Below are positions 1 through 5,372 of a stretch of 5,613 bases of DNA, in pieces. A program made the position numbers and the translations under genes. The notes under the pieces are model-generated. The model ran no database searches and was not told where the DNA came from. It saw only the letters and a program-made list of their open reading frames with translations. Every line of letters starts with the position of its first letter. The first letter of the stretch is position 1. Origin of the DNA: Fimbriimonadaceae bacterium (GTDB lineage Bacteria; Armatimonadota; Fimbriimonadia; Fimbriimonadales; Fimbriimonadaceae); the NCBI GenBank assembly GCA_022402505.1, contig JAKRSE010000391.1:1-5613 (forward strand). Reading direction: 5' to 3'.

Positions 1-1
1 C

Positions 2-70
2 CTGCCCGGTTCCCCCTGGAAGACCCTGCTCGCCTCGGTCAGCAGCTTCGTCGTCACCCGCGACCGATGA
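2..70 (+). CDS. C-terminal end of an unidentified upstream gene (partial)
   Basis: An open frame enters from the left edge and ends at the TGA at 68-70, giving 22 residues that begin LPGSPWKTLL and end VVTRDR. The stop overlaps the ATG of the next gene in an ATGA arrangement, which suggests one operon with translational coupling; no Shine-Dalgarno site is visible before that next start. The fragment is too short to assign a family. It could still be a chance open frame, but the overlap and the GC-ending codons favour a real gene end. Confidence 0.5.
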   Translation: MPGSPWKTLLASVSSFVVTRDR

Positions 71-822
71 GCCTTCGCCTGGCGATCCTGGACCTGGACG
101 GCACGGTCTACCGGGGCTCGGAGCCGGTGGAGGGCGCGGCCGAAGCGGTGGCTCGGCTCCTGCAGTCGGGGGTGCTGATCCGCTATCTGACCAACAATTC
201 GGCGGCTCGGCCGGCTGAAGTCGCCGCCAAGCTGACCCGCATGGGAATCCCGGCTGAGGCGGAGTGGGTGATCGGCACCGGTCCGGCCGCCCTCCAGCGG
301 GCCGCCGAACTCGGGCTCCGGCGACCGCTCATCGTCGGCGAACCGGGCCTGCTGGAATCGGCGGCCGAAGCGGGATTCCACGACCCCGGCGAGACGCCCG
401 ACGGCCTGATCACGGGAATCTGCCGAACCTTCGACTACCGGATGCTCGACCGGGCCCTGCAGGCGGGGCTGACCGGAGGTCCCTGGATCGCCACCAATCG
501 AGACGGAACCTATCCGCGAGAGGGAGGCCGGGTGGAGCCGGGGGCGGGGGCGATCGTCGGAGCCATCGCCGCCGCGCTCGGCCGCGAACCCGACGAGGTG
601 ATCGGCAAGCCGGAACCCACGCTCATCCTCGGACTCCTGAACTCGCTGGGAATCCGGCCGGATGAGGCGATCGTCGTCGGCGACCGGCCCGACACGGACC
701 TGGAGGCCGGACGGCGGGCGGGCGTGCCCACCTGGCTGGTGCTGACCGGAGTCCAGAAGTCGGCGATCCCGGGTCAGCCCGGAAGCCCGGACCTCATCGG
801 CCTCGTCGATTCGCTTGCCTGA
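67..822 (+). CDS. HAD superfamily subfamily IIA hydrolase (NagD/AraL/phosphoglycolate-phosphatase-like)
   Basis: A complete 251-residue cytoplasmic protein, the usual length for HAD-IIA phosphatases. All four HAD motifs are visible. Motif I is DLDGT at residues 9-13 (nucleophile Asp9, acid/base Asp11). Motif II is the Thr in LTNNS around 42. Motif III is the Lys in GKPEP around 181. Motif IV is GDRPDTD at 205-211, supplying the Mg2+-binding Asp residues. The region between motifs II and III forms the type C2 cap, including the family-typical ATNRDGTYP around 142-150. Known members dephosphorylate small phosphorylated metabolites such as sugar phosphates, nucleotides or phosphoglycolate; the substrate here cannot be read from sequence. 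The ATG at 67 overlaps the preceding stop, which supports this start. The gene converges on the minus-strand gene with a 6 bp gap and no obvious terminator hairpin. Confidence 0.93.
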   Translation: MSLRLAILDLDGTVYRGSEPVEGAAEAVARLLQSGVLIRYLTNNSAARPAEVAAKLTRMGIPAEAEWVIGTGPAALQRAAELGLRRPLIVGEPGLLESAAEAGFHDPGETPDGLITGICRTFDYRMLDRALQAGLTGGPWIATNRDGTYPREGGRVEPGAGAIVGAIAAALGREPDEVIGKPEPTLILGLLNSLGIRPDEAIVVGDRPDTDLEAGRRAGVPTWLVLTGVQKSAIPGQPGSPDLIGLVDSLA

Positions 823-828
823 GGCCGC

Positions 829-1860
829 TCACTCTTCCGGCTCTTTCTGATCCGGTCGCTGGAGGACCCTTCCGACCTCGTTCTCATCGCCTACGCCGAA
901 GCCGGAGAAGGCCGCGATCACCATCCCGTCCCGATCGATCCTCAGGAAGTAGGGGGTGACGGGGATGCCCAGGGCCAGGTCCACCCGGCCGTCCACATCG
1001 CGGAGAGCCTCGCCCCCCAGCCGTGCCGGAGCCCGGGCGTCCAGGACGACCTCAATCGGCTTGAGCGGGCCAAGCCCGGCCTTCACCTTGGCCCAGGAGG
1101 CCTGGAGCCGGTCCGACGCCGGGCAGTCGGGCGAGGTGAAGACCAACACACGGTCCCTCGGAAGGTCGCGGTCCTGCCCGCCGGCAGCCGACTTCAGCTT
1201 GAGTTCGGGCGCCTTTTCGCCGGGCGCAATCGCCACCCTGACCGGCAGATGGTTCGGCTCCCAGCCGGTGGGGGGTTCCGTGTCGAAGACGGGAGCCGGG
1301 ATCGGGTTTCGGTCGACCGACTTCAGCCGAAACCGGATGTGGGTGGTCAGCATCCCCTCGTTCTTCTGTTCGAACACGATCGGAGCTCCGGAGGCGTCGA
1401 TCTGGAGCCGCCAGGTGACGCGCCCGCCCTGCCCTTCTTCCGAGGCGACCAGGACCCCGTTTTCCTCCTTGAAGGGCACCTCCTTCAGAAACCTGAGTCC
1501 GACGTCCAACAGGTGGGTCGGGCGGATGCGGAGGAAGGTCGGCGGGGCCAGGTCCGATGCCTGCGCCTCCAGCGGCCGTCCCGGATACTCCTGATACACC
1601 CGCGTGGACCCATCCTTCCAGAGGCTGATGCCCTGATTCTGAACCCAGGAAAATTCGCCCACCGGACTGGAAACGACGGTGGATCGGCGTCCCGGAGCCC
1701 GCCGAAAGACCAGCGGAAGGCTCGGCCCAGGGGGAATCAGCTGCTCCACATCCAGCTGGATCGTCATCTCCGGAGATCGGCCGAGAAAGTCCTCCAGACG
1801 CTCCAGCGGCGGACGGTCGCGGAGCATCGCCAGGGCCGTGAGGGAGAGGGCGGAGACCAT
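829..1860 (-). CDS. Two-domain protein: LolA-like N-terminal region plus thioredoxin-like domain with CxxS motif
   Basis: A 343-residue protein read from the ATG at 1860, chosen because GAGGAA lies 5 nt upstream on the minus strand; the open frame continues 25 codons farther without a better site. Residues 1-13 (MVSALSLTALAML) could be a short export signal, but no clear cleavage site follows. Residues about 20-200 are beta-rich and begin with a phrase like ERLEDFLGRSPEMTI, resembling LolA/LolB-type lipoprotein-carrier folds, though the match is loose. Residues about 212-335 look like a TlpA/AhpC thioredoxin fold: the entry GEKAPELKL, then a strand ending VFTSPDCPAS with Cys246, then the cis-Pro loop IPVTPYFLRIDRDG with Pro303. 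Cys246 is the only cysteine; Ser249 stands where the second CxxC cysteine would be. Disulfide reductase activity is therefore doubtful; monothiol chemistry, binding or a structural role is possible. The gene is divergent from cheW and is probably transcribed alone. Confidence 0.75.
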   Translation of the reverse strand: MVSALSLTALAMLRDRPPLERLEDFLGRSPEMTIQLDVEQLIPPGPSLPLVFRRAPGRRSTVVSSPVGEFSWVQNQGISLWKDGSTRVYQEYPGRPLEAQASDLAPPTFLRIRPTHLLDVGLRFLKEVPFKEENGVLVASEEGQGGRVTWRLQIDASGAPIVFEQKNEGMLTTHIRFRLKSVDRNPIPAPVFDTEPPTGWEPNHLPVRVAIAPGEKAPELKLKSAAGGQDRDLPRDRVLVFTSPDCPASDRLQASWAKVKAGLGPLKPIEVVLDARAPARLGGEALRDVDGRVDLALGIPVTPYFLRIDRDGMVIAAFSGFGVGDENEVGRVLQRPDQKEPEE

Positions 1861-1865
1861 GGCTG

Positions 1866-1871
1866 TTCCTC
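1866..1871 (-). promoter_or_regulatory. Ribosome binding site deciding the start at 1860
   Basis: Read on the minus strand this is GAGGAA, 5 nt before the ATG at 1860. It is the best Shine-Dalgarno match in front of any candidate start of this gene and argues against the longer open frame that begins at 1935, inside the region upstream of cheW. Confidence 0.6.
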
Positions 1872-1943
1872 GGCAGGATATCTCATTCCGATCCGCTAAG
1901 GTTGCCTGGGTTCCGACTTCTTGATGCGGGAACAAGCCCTTTC

Positions 1944-1950
1944 GGAGAGG
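1944..1950 (+). promoter_or_regulatory. Ribosome binding site of the CheW-domain gene
   Basis: GGAGAGG lies just before two nearby ATG codons. The GGAG part is 5 nt from the ATG at 1953 and the GAGG part is 8 nt from the ATG at 1959, so either start is workable. It argues against the upstream in-frame start at 1902, which has no such site. Confidence 0.6.
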
Positions 1951-1952
1951 CT

Positions 1953-2399
1953 ATGGGTATGGAGCAGAAGTTCGTCGTCTTCCAGCTGGGCAAAGAGCGG
2001 TATGGGATCGCCATCGAGGATGTGGAGCGCATCCTCCAGGAGCAGAAGGCGACGCCTCTGCCCGGGATGCCCCCCGGATTCGCCGGGGTTTTTGAGCTGC
2101 GAGGCGAGACCATCCCGGTGCTGAAGCTGGCCGACCGGCTGGGCCTGGTCTCGATGGGCGAGCCGGACCGCCGCTCGCTCGTGGTCGTCCAGAGCAGCTG
2201 GGGCCGTTGCGCCTGGCTTGTGGACAAGGTCGAAGGGATCATCTCGCTGGAGGACGGCGAGATCGAGGACGGTCCGGAGATGGTTCGGGGCGGCGAGGAC
2301 GACCGAGTCAAGGGACTCGGCCGCACCGGCGACCGCCTCGTCGTCCTCCTCCACCCCGACCAGGCCCTGGCTCCATCAGCCTTGGCCGCGGCAGCCTGA
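1953..2399 (+). CDS. Stand-alone CheW-domain chemotaxis adaptor-like protein
   Basis: A 148-residue protein made up almost entirely of one CheW domain, the usual size for a lone CheW. Recognisable stretches are KFVVFQLGKERYGIAIEDVE at the N-terminus, TPLPGMPPGFAGVFELRG followed by ETIPVLKLADRLGL in the middle, and AWLVDKVEGI followed by GLGRTGDRLVVLL near the end. CheW proteins couple chemoreceptors to the CheA kinase at the cytoplasmic face of the membrane; CheW domains also occur in signalling systems that do not control motility. No receptor, cheA or cheY is in the window, so the partner is unknown. The tail after the domain is short and Ala-rich (PSALAAAA). The start at 1953 or 1959 is supported by the GGAGAGG site. 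Oddly, the stop codon is followed at once, in the same frame, by Rhs coding sequence with no intergenic space. Confidence 0.9.
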   Translation: MGMEQKFVVFQLGKERYGIAIEDVERILQEQKATPLPGMPPGFAGVFELRGETIPVLKLADRLGLVSMGEPDRRSLVVVQSSWGRCAWLVDKVEGIISLEDGEIEDGPEMVRGGEDDRVKGLGRTGDRLVVLLHPDQALAPSALAAAA

Positions 2400-2444
2400 G
2401 ATCTCCGGTCCCCGGCGGCGGGGCTGAATGCGGGCGGGGCTCTG

Positions 2445-3368
2445 GTGTTCAACACCGCCGGCAACAAGGTCACCCGCACCTATCACGAAGGGCAGATGGC
2501 GGCCGAGGAGGAGGTTCTCCAGGGAGGAGCCCTGCAGACCCTGACCCGCAGCTTCCTGGGCGGTCGAGGCCTGGAGGCGATGACGACCACCGAATCCGGC
2601 AACACTTCGACCGCCTATCCGTTGTATGATACGCATGGGAACATGGTGGCGACGCTGACCAAGAACGCGGCCGGGACATCCTGGAACGTGGGCAACCTCC
2701 GTTCCTATGATGTCTGGGGAGCCGTGCGTTCGGGAGCAGCCACCGGAGGCCCCTCCGGCCGCTATGTCGCGAACCTGGGCCATGTGCAGGACGACGAATC
2801 CGGCCTGATCTACATGCGAGCCCGGTACTACGAGCCGGGCACGGGACGGTTCATCTCCGAGGACCCTGCCGGGGATGGAGCGAACTGGTACAGCTATGCA
2901 TCCAACCAGCCAAACATAAAGAGCGACGCTTCTGGGAAAACCGCTCACATCGTAATGGCAATGGTCTTCGGTGCAATCTGGGGCTTCGTTTCCGGAATTG
3001 CTGAATCGCTCTCTGTTTCCAACTCTAGGGAAAAGTTTGCGATTATAGTAGGAGCGGTTGTTGGCGGGGTCCTTGGTGCGGCTGTCACAGCAGCAGGTGG
3101 CGGTGTCTTTCTCGGAAGCGCAGTTTCATCAGCTACCTCGATTGCTCTCGCAGATATGCTCTCTGGCAAAGGGTTCAATCTGATCAAAGTGCTGACAGCC
3201 GCTGGTATTGGCGGCGTGATGGGAGCGGCAATGAAGGTCGCCACGCATCTTGGCTTCAAGAATTGGGCACTGAAAGCGGCAGCTGAGGACATTGAGATGC
3301 TGGATGTAGCCTTGGCCTTCCTTGGCGGGATAGTGGGTGATGGAGTCACTGGCTTTGTCTATGCTTGA
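2445..3368 (+). CDS. Orphan Rhs C-terminal fragment 1 with hydrophobic Gly/Ala-rich tip (candidate membrane-acting toxin)
   Basis: The frame is open from 2400, directly after the cheW stop, so Rhs-like residues precede the first usable start (GTG at 2445). This is a 5'-truncated gene, 307 residues against well over 1000 for a full Rhs protein. Residues 1-155 are the end of the core: AYPLYDTHGN, GNLRSYDVWG, and the hallmark YMRARYYEPGTGRFISEDP at 123-141. After GDGANWYSYASNQP the sequence changes character. Residues 168-189, 198-223, 245-267 and 286-306 are hydrophobic, with small-residue patterns such as IVGAVVGGVLGAAV and GIGGVMGAAM that pack transmembrane helices. No nuclease, deaminase or other enzymatic tip motif is visible. 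In Rhs proteins this position holds the variable toxin, so a membrane-disrupting toxin is the inference; a hydrophobic pre-toxin region whose catalytic end is lost is the alternative. The tip is poorer in GC than the core. Its stop lies inside the next gene. Confidence 0.75.
   Translation: MFNTAGNKVTRTYHEGQMAAEEEVLQGGALQTLTRSFLGGRGLEAMTTTESGNTSTAYPLYDTHGNMVATLTKNAAGTSWNVGNLRSYDVWGAVRSGAATGGPSGRYVANLGHVQDDESGLIYMRARYYEPGTGRFISEDPAGDGANWYSYASNQPNIKSDASGKTAHIVMAMVFGAIWGFVSGIAESLSVSNSREKFAIIVGAVVGGVLGAAVTAAGGGVFLGSAVSSATSIALADMLSGKGFNLIKVLTAAGIGGVMGAAMKVATHLGFKNWALKAAAEDIEMLDVALAFLGGIVGDGVTGFVYA
2570..2889 (+). repeat. Rhs core repeat, copy A (320 bp)
   Basis: This stretch matches 3739-4058 at a constant offset of 1169 without gaps. 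By hand I count 15 mismatches in 320 bases, about 95% identity. It encodes the end of the Rhs core through GDGANW. Similarity stops abruptly at both edges: the left edge is inside core sequence in this copy, and the right edge is where the variable tip begins. Confidence 0.95.
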
Positions 3369-3714
3369 CATTCGAGTATTAAGTGCCTCATACCGAAGGT
3401 CCGTTCGGGCAATGAGAAACTTTATGGTAGCGCTAACGGTAGCGTTCTTGGTCACTGCTCTTTCAGAAGAGCATCCTTTAGCATCACTACTCTATGTATT
3501 CGGCGTAATTGTCACGGGGAGTCATGTTGTGATTGCACACATGATTGATAAACAACTTAGTTGCCTTCGGACTGTTCATGCGAGTTTGCTCTGTGGACCG
3601 CTTTGCCTGCCCAGGCCACTTGTCCCTATCTTTGTCAGGCTAGGCCAAATGGCCTTTTTGAAGGTCTTTGTCGAGTCGCATGTGGTTACGCTCGGGTTGC
3701 TCCGACATGACTAG
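3340..3714 (+). CDS. Small membrane protein, candidate immunity protein for Rhs tip 1
   Basis: A roughly 124-residue hypothetical protein overlapping the end of Rhs fragment 1. Possible starts are GTG 3337, ATG 3340 (weak GGGA site 9 nt upstream) and ATG 3361, which shares ATGCTTGA with the Rhs stop. The ATG at 3340 is a compromise. Two hydrophobic segments are clear, around FMVALTVAFLVTAL and PLASLLYVFGVIVTGSHVVI; the latter is followed by AHMIDKQ. The C-terminal third is less regular, with CGPLCLPRPLVPIF and a basic tail, and its true end may have been altered when the next Rhs piece joined nearby. No family is recognised. Immunity is inferred only from its position, tight overlap and membrane character beside a membrane-type tip. 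Confidence 0.55.
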   Translation: MESLALSMLDIRVLSASYRRSVRAMRNFMVALTVAFLVTALSEEHPLASLLYVFGVIVTGSHVVIAHMIDKQLSCLRTVHASLLCGPLCLPRPLVPIFVRLGQMAFLKVFVESHVVTLGLLRHD

Positions 3715-3738
3715 GCTGTAACTTGTTGGTTCTTCTAA

Positions 3739-4058
3739 CCTGGAGGCGGTGACGACCACCGAATCCGGCAACACGACGACCGCCTATCCGCTGTATGATA
3801 CGCATGGGAACATGGTGGCGACGCTGACCAAGAACGCGGCCGGGACATCCTGGAACGTGGGCAACCTCCGTTCCTATGATGTCTGGGGAGCCGTGCGCTC
3901 GGGCGCAGCCACCGGAGGCCCCTCCGGCCGCTATGTCGCGAACCTGGGGCATGTCCAGGACGATGAATCCGGCCTGATCTCCATGCGGGCCCGGTACTAC
4001 GAGCCGGGCACGGGACGGTTCATCTCCGAGGACCCGGCTGGGGACGGGGCGAACTGGT
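3739..4058 (+). repeat. Rhs core repeat, copy B (320 bp)
   Basis: Second copy of 2570-2889. Of the 15 differences, 12 leave the protein unchanged; the three replacements are Met to Val at the internal start-like codon, Ser to Thr, and Tyr to Ser in the LI(Y/S)MRARYY stretch. The left edge joins unrelated, lower-GC sequence at about 3739; the right edge falls at the same codon as in copy A. Confidence 0.95.
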
Positions 4059-4489
4059 TTGTTTATTGCATGAACTTGCCGTCAGTACTTTTTGACAAGC
4101 ATGGATTATACGCAGAAGATGTGTATATGACTGGCAAAATGATCGGCTTTATTGGCTTGAATATAGCGCTCTTTGGATGGGTCTTGGGCAGTGAGTTTAG
4201 TACCCCATTGAAGCGCATCCAGTTTCTAACAAACGCGTTAGTTATTTCTGGGCTTGGTTTCGCTATTGCATTTAGTGGTGGCTCAGATATTGCTGCTGAG
4301 TGGAAGTTGGCGAATGCTGTCCTGGGAACTTCTGCTGGGCTCATAAGAGCGATTGTAGGTATGGCTGTAGCAGCCGATTTGGTCCACAACTCCGAATCGG
4401 TAGCCAAAGTCGCTCTCGCTGCGACTCTTGCGTACAACATGATGATCATTGGTGCACTTGTCGCAATCGATGCGGGAGTTCTTGAATGA
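3749..4489 (+). CDS. Orphan Rhs C-terminal fragment 2 with four-helix hydrophobic tip (candidate membrane-acting toxin)
   Basis: 246 residues from the GTG at 3749; the frame is open from 3722 but has no better start. Residues 1-103 repeat the core end of fragment 1, including RARYYEPGTGRFISEDP, and end at GDGANW. From residue 104 (FVYCMNLPSVLFDKHGLYAE) the sequence is unrelated to fragment 1, though NLPSVLFDKHGL keeps the rhythm of the usual NxPxxxxDPxGL core-tip hinge in degraded form. The tip has about four hydrophobic stretches, near 131-147, 162-177, 190-212 and 219-240, with few charged residues and no enzymatic motif that I recognise. It is markedly less GC-rich than the core. Its stop overlaps the next ATG (ATGA), as in toxin-immunity pairs. 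A pore-forming or otherwise membrane-acting tip is an inference. Because the fragment lacks the shell and export regions, it may be silent until recombined. Confidence 0.75.
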   Translation: MTTTESGNTTTAYPLYDTHGNMVATLTKNAAGTSWNVGNLRSYDVWGAVRSGAATGGPSGRYVANLGHVQDDESGLISMRARYYEPGTGRFISEDPAGDGANWFVYCMNLPSVLFDKHGLYAEDVYMTGKMIGFIGLNIALFGWVLGSEFSTPLKRIQFLTNALVISGLGFAIAFSGGSDIAAEWKLANAVLGTSAGLIRAIVGMAVAADLVHNSESVAKVALAATLAYNMMIIGALVAIDAGVLE

Positions 4490-4845
4490 TTCGTCAACCT
4501 AGCGTTCTTATCATGGACTATGTACTAGTCTGCATGTTAGTGATCGTTGCAGCCATAGTCTTCGGCATCGAAGGCTCCGCGATTCAATCTTGGACAATAC
4601 TCATGGGGTTCTTCGTATTCTTGGCTGCCGCAGATTGGGTACCCCAGAAAGTGCTACGTTTTTCCATCATGGTTATGATCCTCATTGCCGCCCCAGTCAT
4701 TTCATTCTGGCTCTTTTGGAGGGAGCCTGGCAGTTTCTCTTCGCTGACAGTTCTCTGCATGTTGCCATTTTTCGCGATCCCATTCTTGAGAATAGTCACG
4801 CATGCGTTTCCCGCCCCCGAAAAGAACAGGTATGATGACTGCTGA
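4486..4845 (+). CDS. Four-helix membrane protein, candidate immunity protein for Rhs tip 2
   Basis: 119 residues, starting at an ATG that overlaps the preceding Rhs stop by ATGA, so translation is probably coupled. Four hydrophobic segments are visible: DYVLVCMLVIVAAIVFG, SWTILMGFFVFLAAADW, FSIMVMILIAAPVISFWLFW and LTVLCMLPFFAIPFLRIV. The C-terminus, APEKNRYDDC, is polar. It is almost entirely membrane-embedded, with very short loops. I recognise no family. Inner-membrane immunity proteins against pore-forming bacterial toxins are often small multi-helix proteins of this kind. The position immediately after a hydrophobic Rhs tip makes immunity the leading guess. Confidence 0.65.
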   Translation: MIRQPSVLIMDYVLVCMLVIVAAIVFGIEGSAIQSWTILMGFFVFLAAADWVPQKVLRFSIMVMILIAAPVISFWLFWREPGSFSSLTVLCMLPFFAIPFLRIVTHAFPAPEKNRYDDC

Positions 4846-4931
4846 CCAGTGCACCTTTTCAGGATTGTAGTTGTGCAGTGATTGATGTGGTGATGAGGAA
4901 CCATCTTTGCCAGCCTCGAGCTTAGGAGTGA

Positions 4932-4944
4932 GTTGAGCAACTCC
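4932..4944 (+). repeat. Inverted repeat, left arm (13 bp)
   Basis: GTTGAGCAACTCC is the exact reverse complement of 5056-5068. The arm overlaps a smaller local palindrome, GAGTTG-AG-CAACTC, at 4930-4943. Confidence 0.7.
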
Positions 4945-5055
4945 TGGCTTCAAGCTTAGTGCGCCTAAACGGGGGGTCAAATGAATGTCCGTACATCCCA
5001 GATGCGCATCTATGGCGATTCTCGAAGGCTGCTTTGTGCTCGAAAATGTCGCTCC

Positions 5056-5068
5056 GGAGTTGCTCAAC
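5056..5068 (-). repeat. Inverted repeat, right arm (13 bp)
   Basis: GGAGTTGCTCAAC on the plus strand is the exact reverse complement of 4932-4944. The two arms enclose 111 bp. Confidence 0.7.
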
Positions 5069-5090
5069 CCGCGCCTAGAATCAGAGTGGA

Positions 5091-5372
5091 GTGAAATCGG
5101 TGTCCGTAACGATCGGTTCTGTTGTATGTATGATTTTCACCCTTGTGTCCACGGCTCTGATTTCGGGAGCGGCGGAGCCAGGATTCAAGCGAATGTTGCA
5201 GCCTCCGCCAAAACGCCTTGCGGTAAGCTCTCAGTGGGCTATTTTGGCTGCGTCAATGTTCCTCTTCCGGTTTGCTGGCGAAGGCATCTGGGTCATGTCA
5301 GGGGTGCTCTCGGCAGGAAACTTGCTGATTTGGTGGAGGAGTTTTCGGCGCCACAAATCATGCCAACGATAA
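5091..5372 (+). CDS. Small hydrophobic protein without a tip in front (candidate orphan immunity protein)
   Basis: 93 residues from a GTG at 5091, ending at a TAA directly before the third Rhs fragment and in the same frame. There are two clear hydrophobic regions, VTIGSVVCMIFTLVSTALIS near the N-terminus and SQWAILAASMFLFRFAGEG running into a second stretch ending AGNLLIWW; the C-terminus is basic (RSFRRHKSCQR). The start has only a weak GGAG upstream, so the real N-terminus is uncertain. A longer frame, 4985-5449, overlaps it in another phase, but it is rich in scattered Cys, His and Pro, crosses into Rhs sequence out of frame, and looks like a shadow. No family is recognised. It resembles the two membrane proteins before it in size and position, but no Rhs tip precedes it, so it may be a leftover immunity gene or the remnant of a tip. 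Confidence 0.45.
   Translation: MKSVSVTIGSVVCMIFTLVSTALISGAAEPGFKRMLQPPPKRLAVSSQWAILAASMFLFRFAGEGIWVMSGVLSAGNLLIWWRSFRRHKSCQR

Larger units (their letters stand above)
1861..1952. promoter_or_regulatory. Divergent intergenic region between the CxxS protein and cheW
   Basis: About 92 bp separate the two divergent starts, so promoters for both genes should lie here or run into the coding ends. I see a ribosome binding site for each side, but no pair of boxes close enough to a sigma-70 consensus to mark a promoter, and no clear operator palindrome. Confidence 0.35.
4846..5090. other. Non-coding gap with inverted repeat, palindrome and possible element remnant
   Basis: This 245 bp stretch holds no convincing gene. 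It contains a 13 bp inverted repeat (4932-4944 and 5056-5068), a local hairpin (AGGAGT at 4924-4929 with ACTCCT at 4940-4945), a 12 bp palindrome at 5000-5011, and a G-run GGGGGG at 4971-4976. A 37-codon frame from the ATG at 4981 follows that G-run but resembles nothing I know. The layout would suit a small decayed insertion, but no target-site duplication is visible. Confidence 0.4.

Noticed and set aside
2410..2423. CCCCG-GCGG-CGGGG hairpin just after cheW
   Set aside because: The stem is 5 bp with no T-run behind it and lies in GC-rich coding-like Rhs sequence, where such pairs arise by chance.
1883..2479. Minus-strand open frames opposite the CheW-domain gene
   Set aside because: Shadows: Ser/Arg/Pro-rich translations with no domain, opposite a clear CheW domain.
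2376..2948. Long minus-strand open frame antisense to Rhs fragment 1, with a similar one at 3686-3952 antisense to fragment 2
   Set aside because: They match each other only because the 320 bp repeat underneath does; they are GC-rich antisense shadows of the Rhs frame.
3642..3659. AGGCC-AAAT-GGCCT followed by TTTT, resembling an intrinsic terminator
   Set aside because: The stem is only 5 bp and the site lies inside the open frame of the small membrane protein, so it is more likely coincidence.
4981..5094. 37-codon frame starting MNVRTSQMRIYG after a G-run
   Set aside because: Too short and compositionally ordinary, lies within the inverted-repeat region, and resembles no known small protein.
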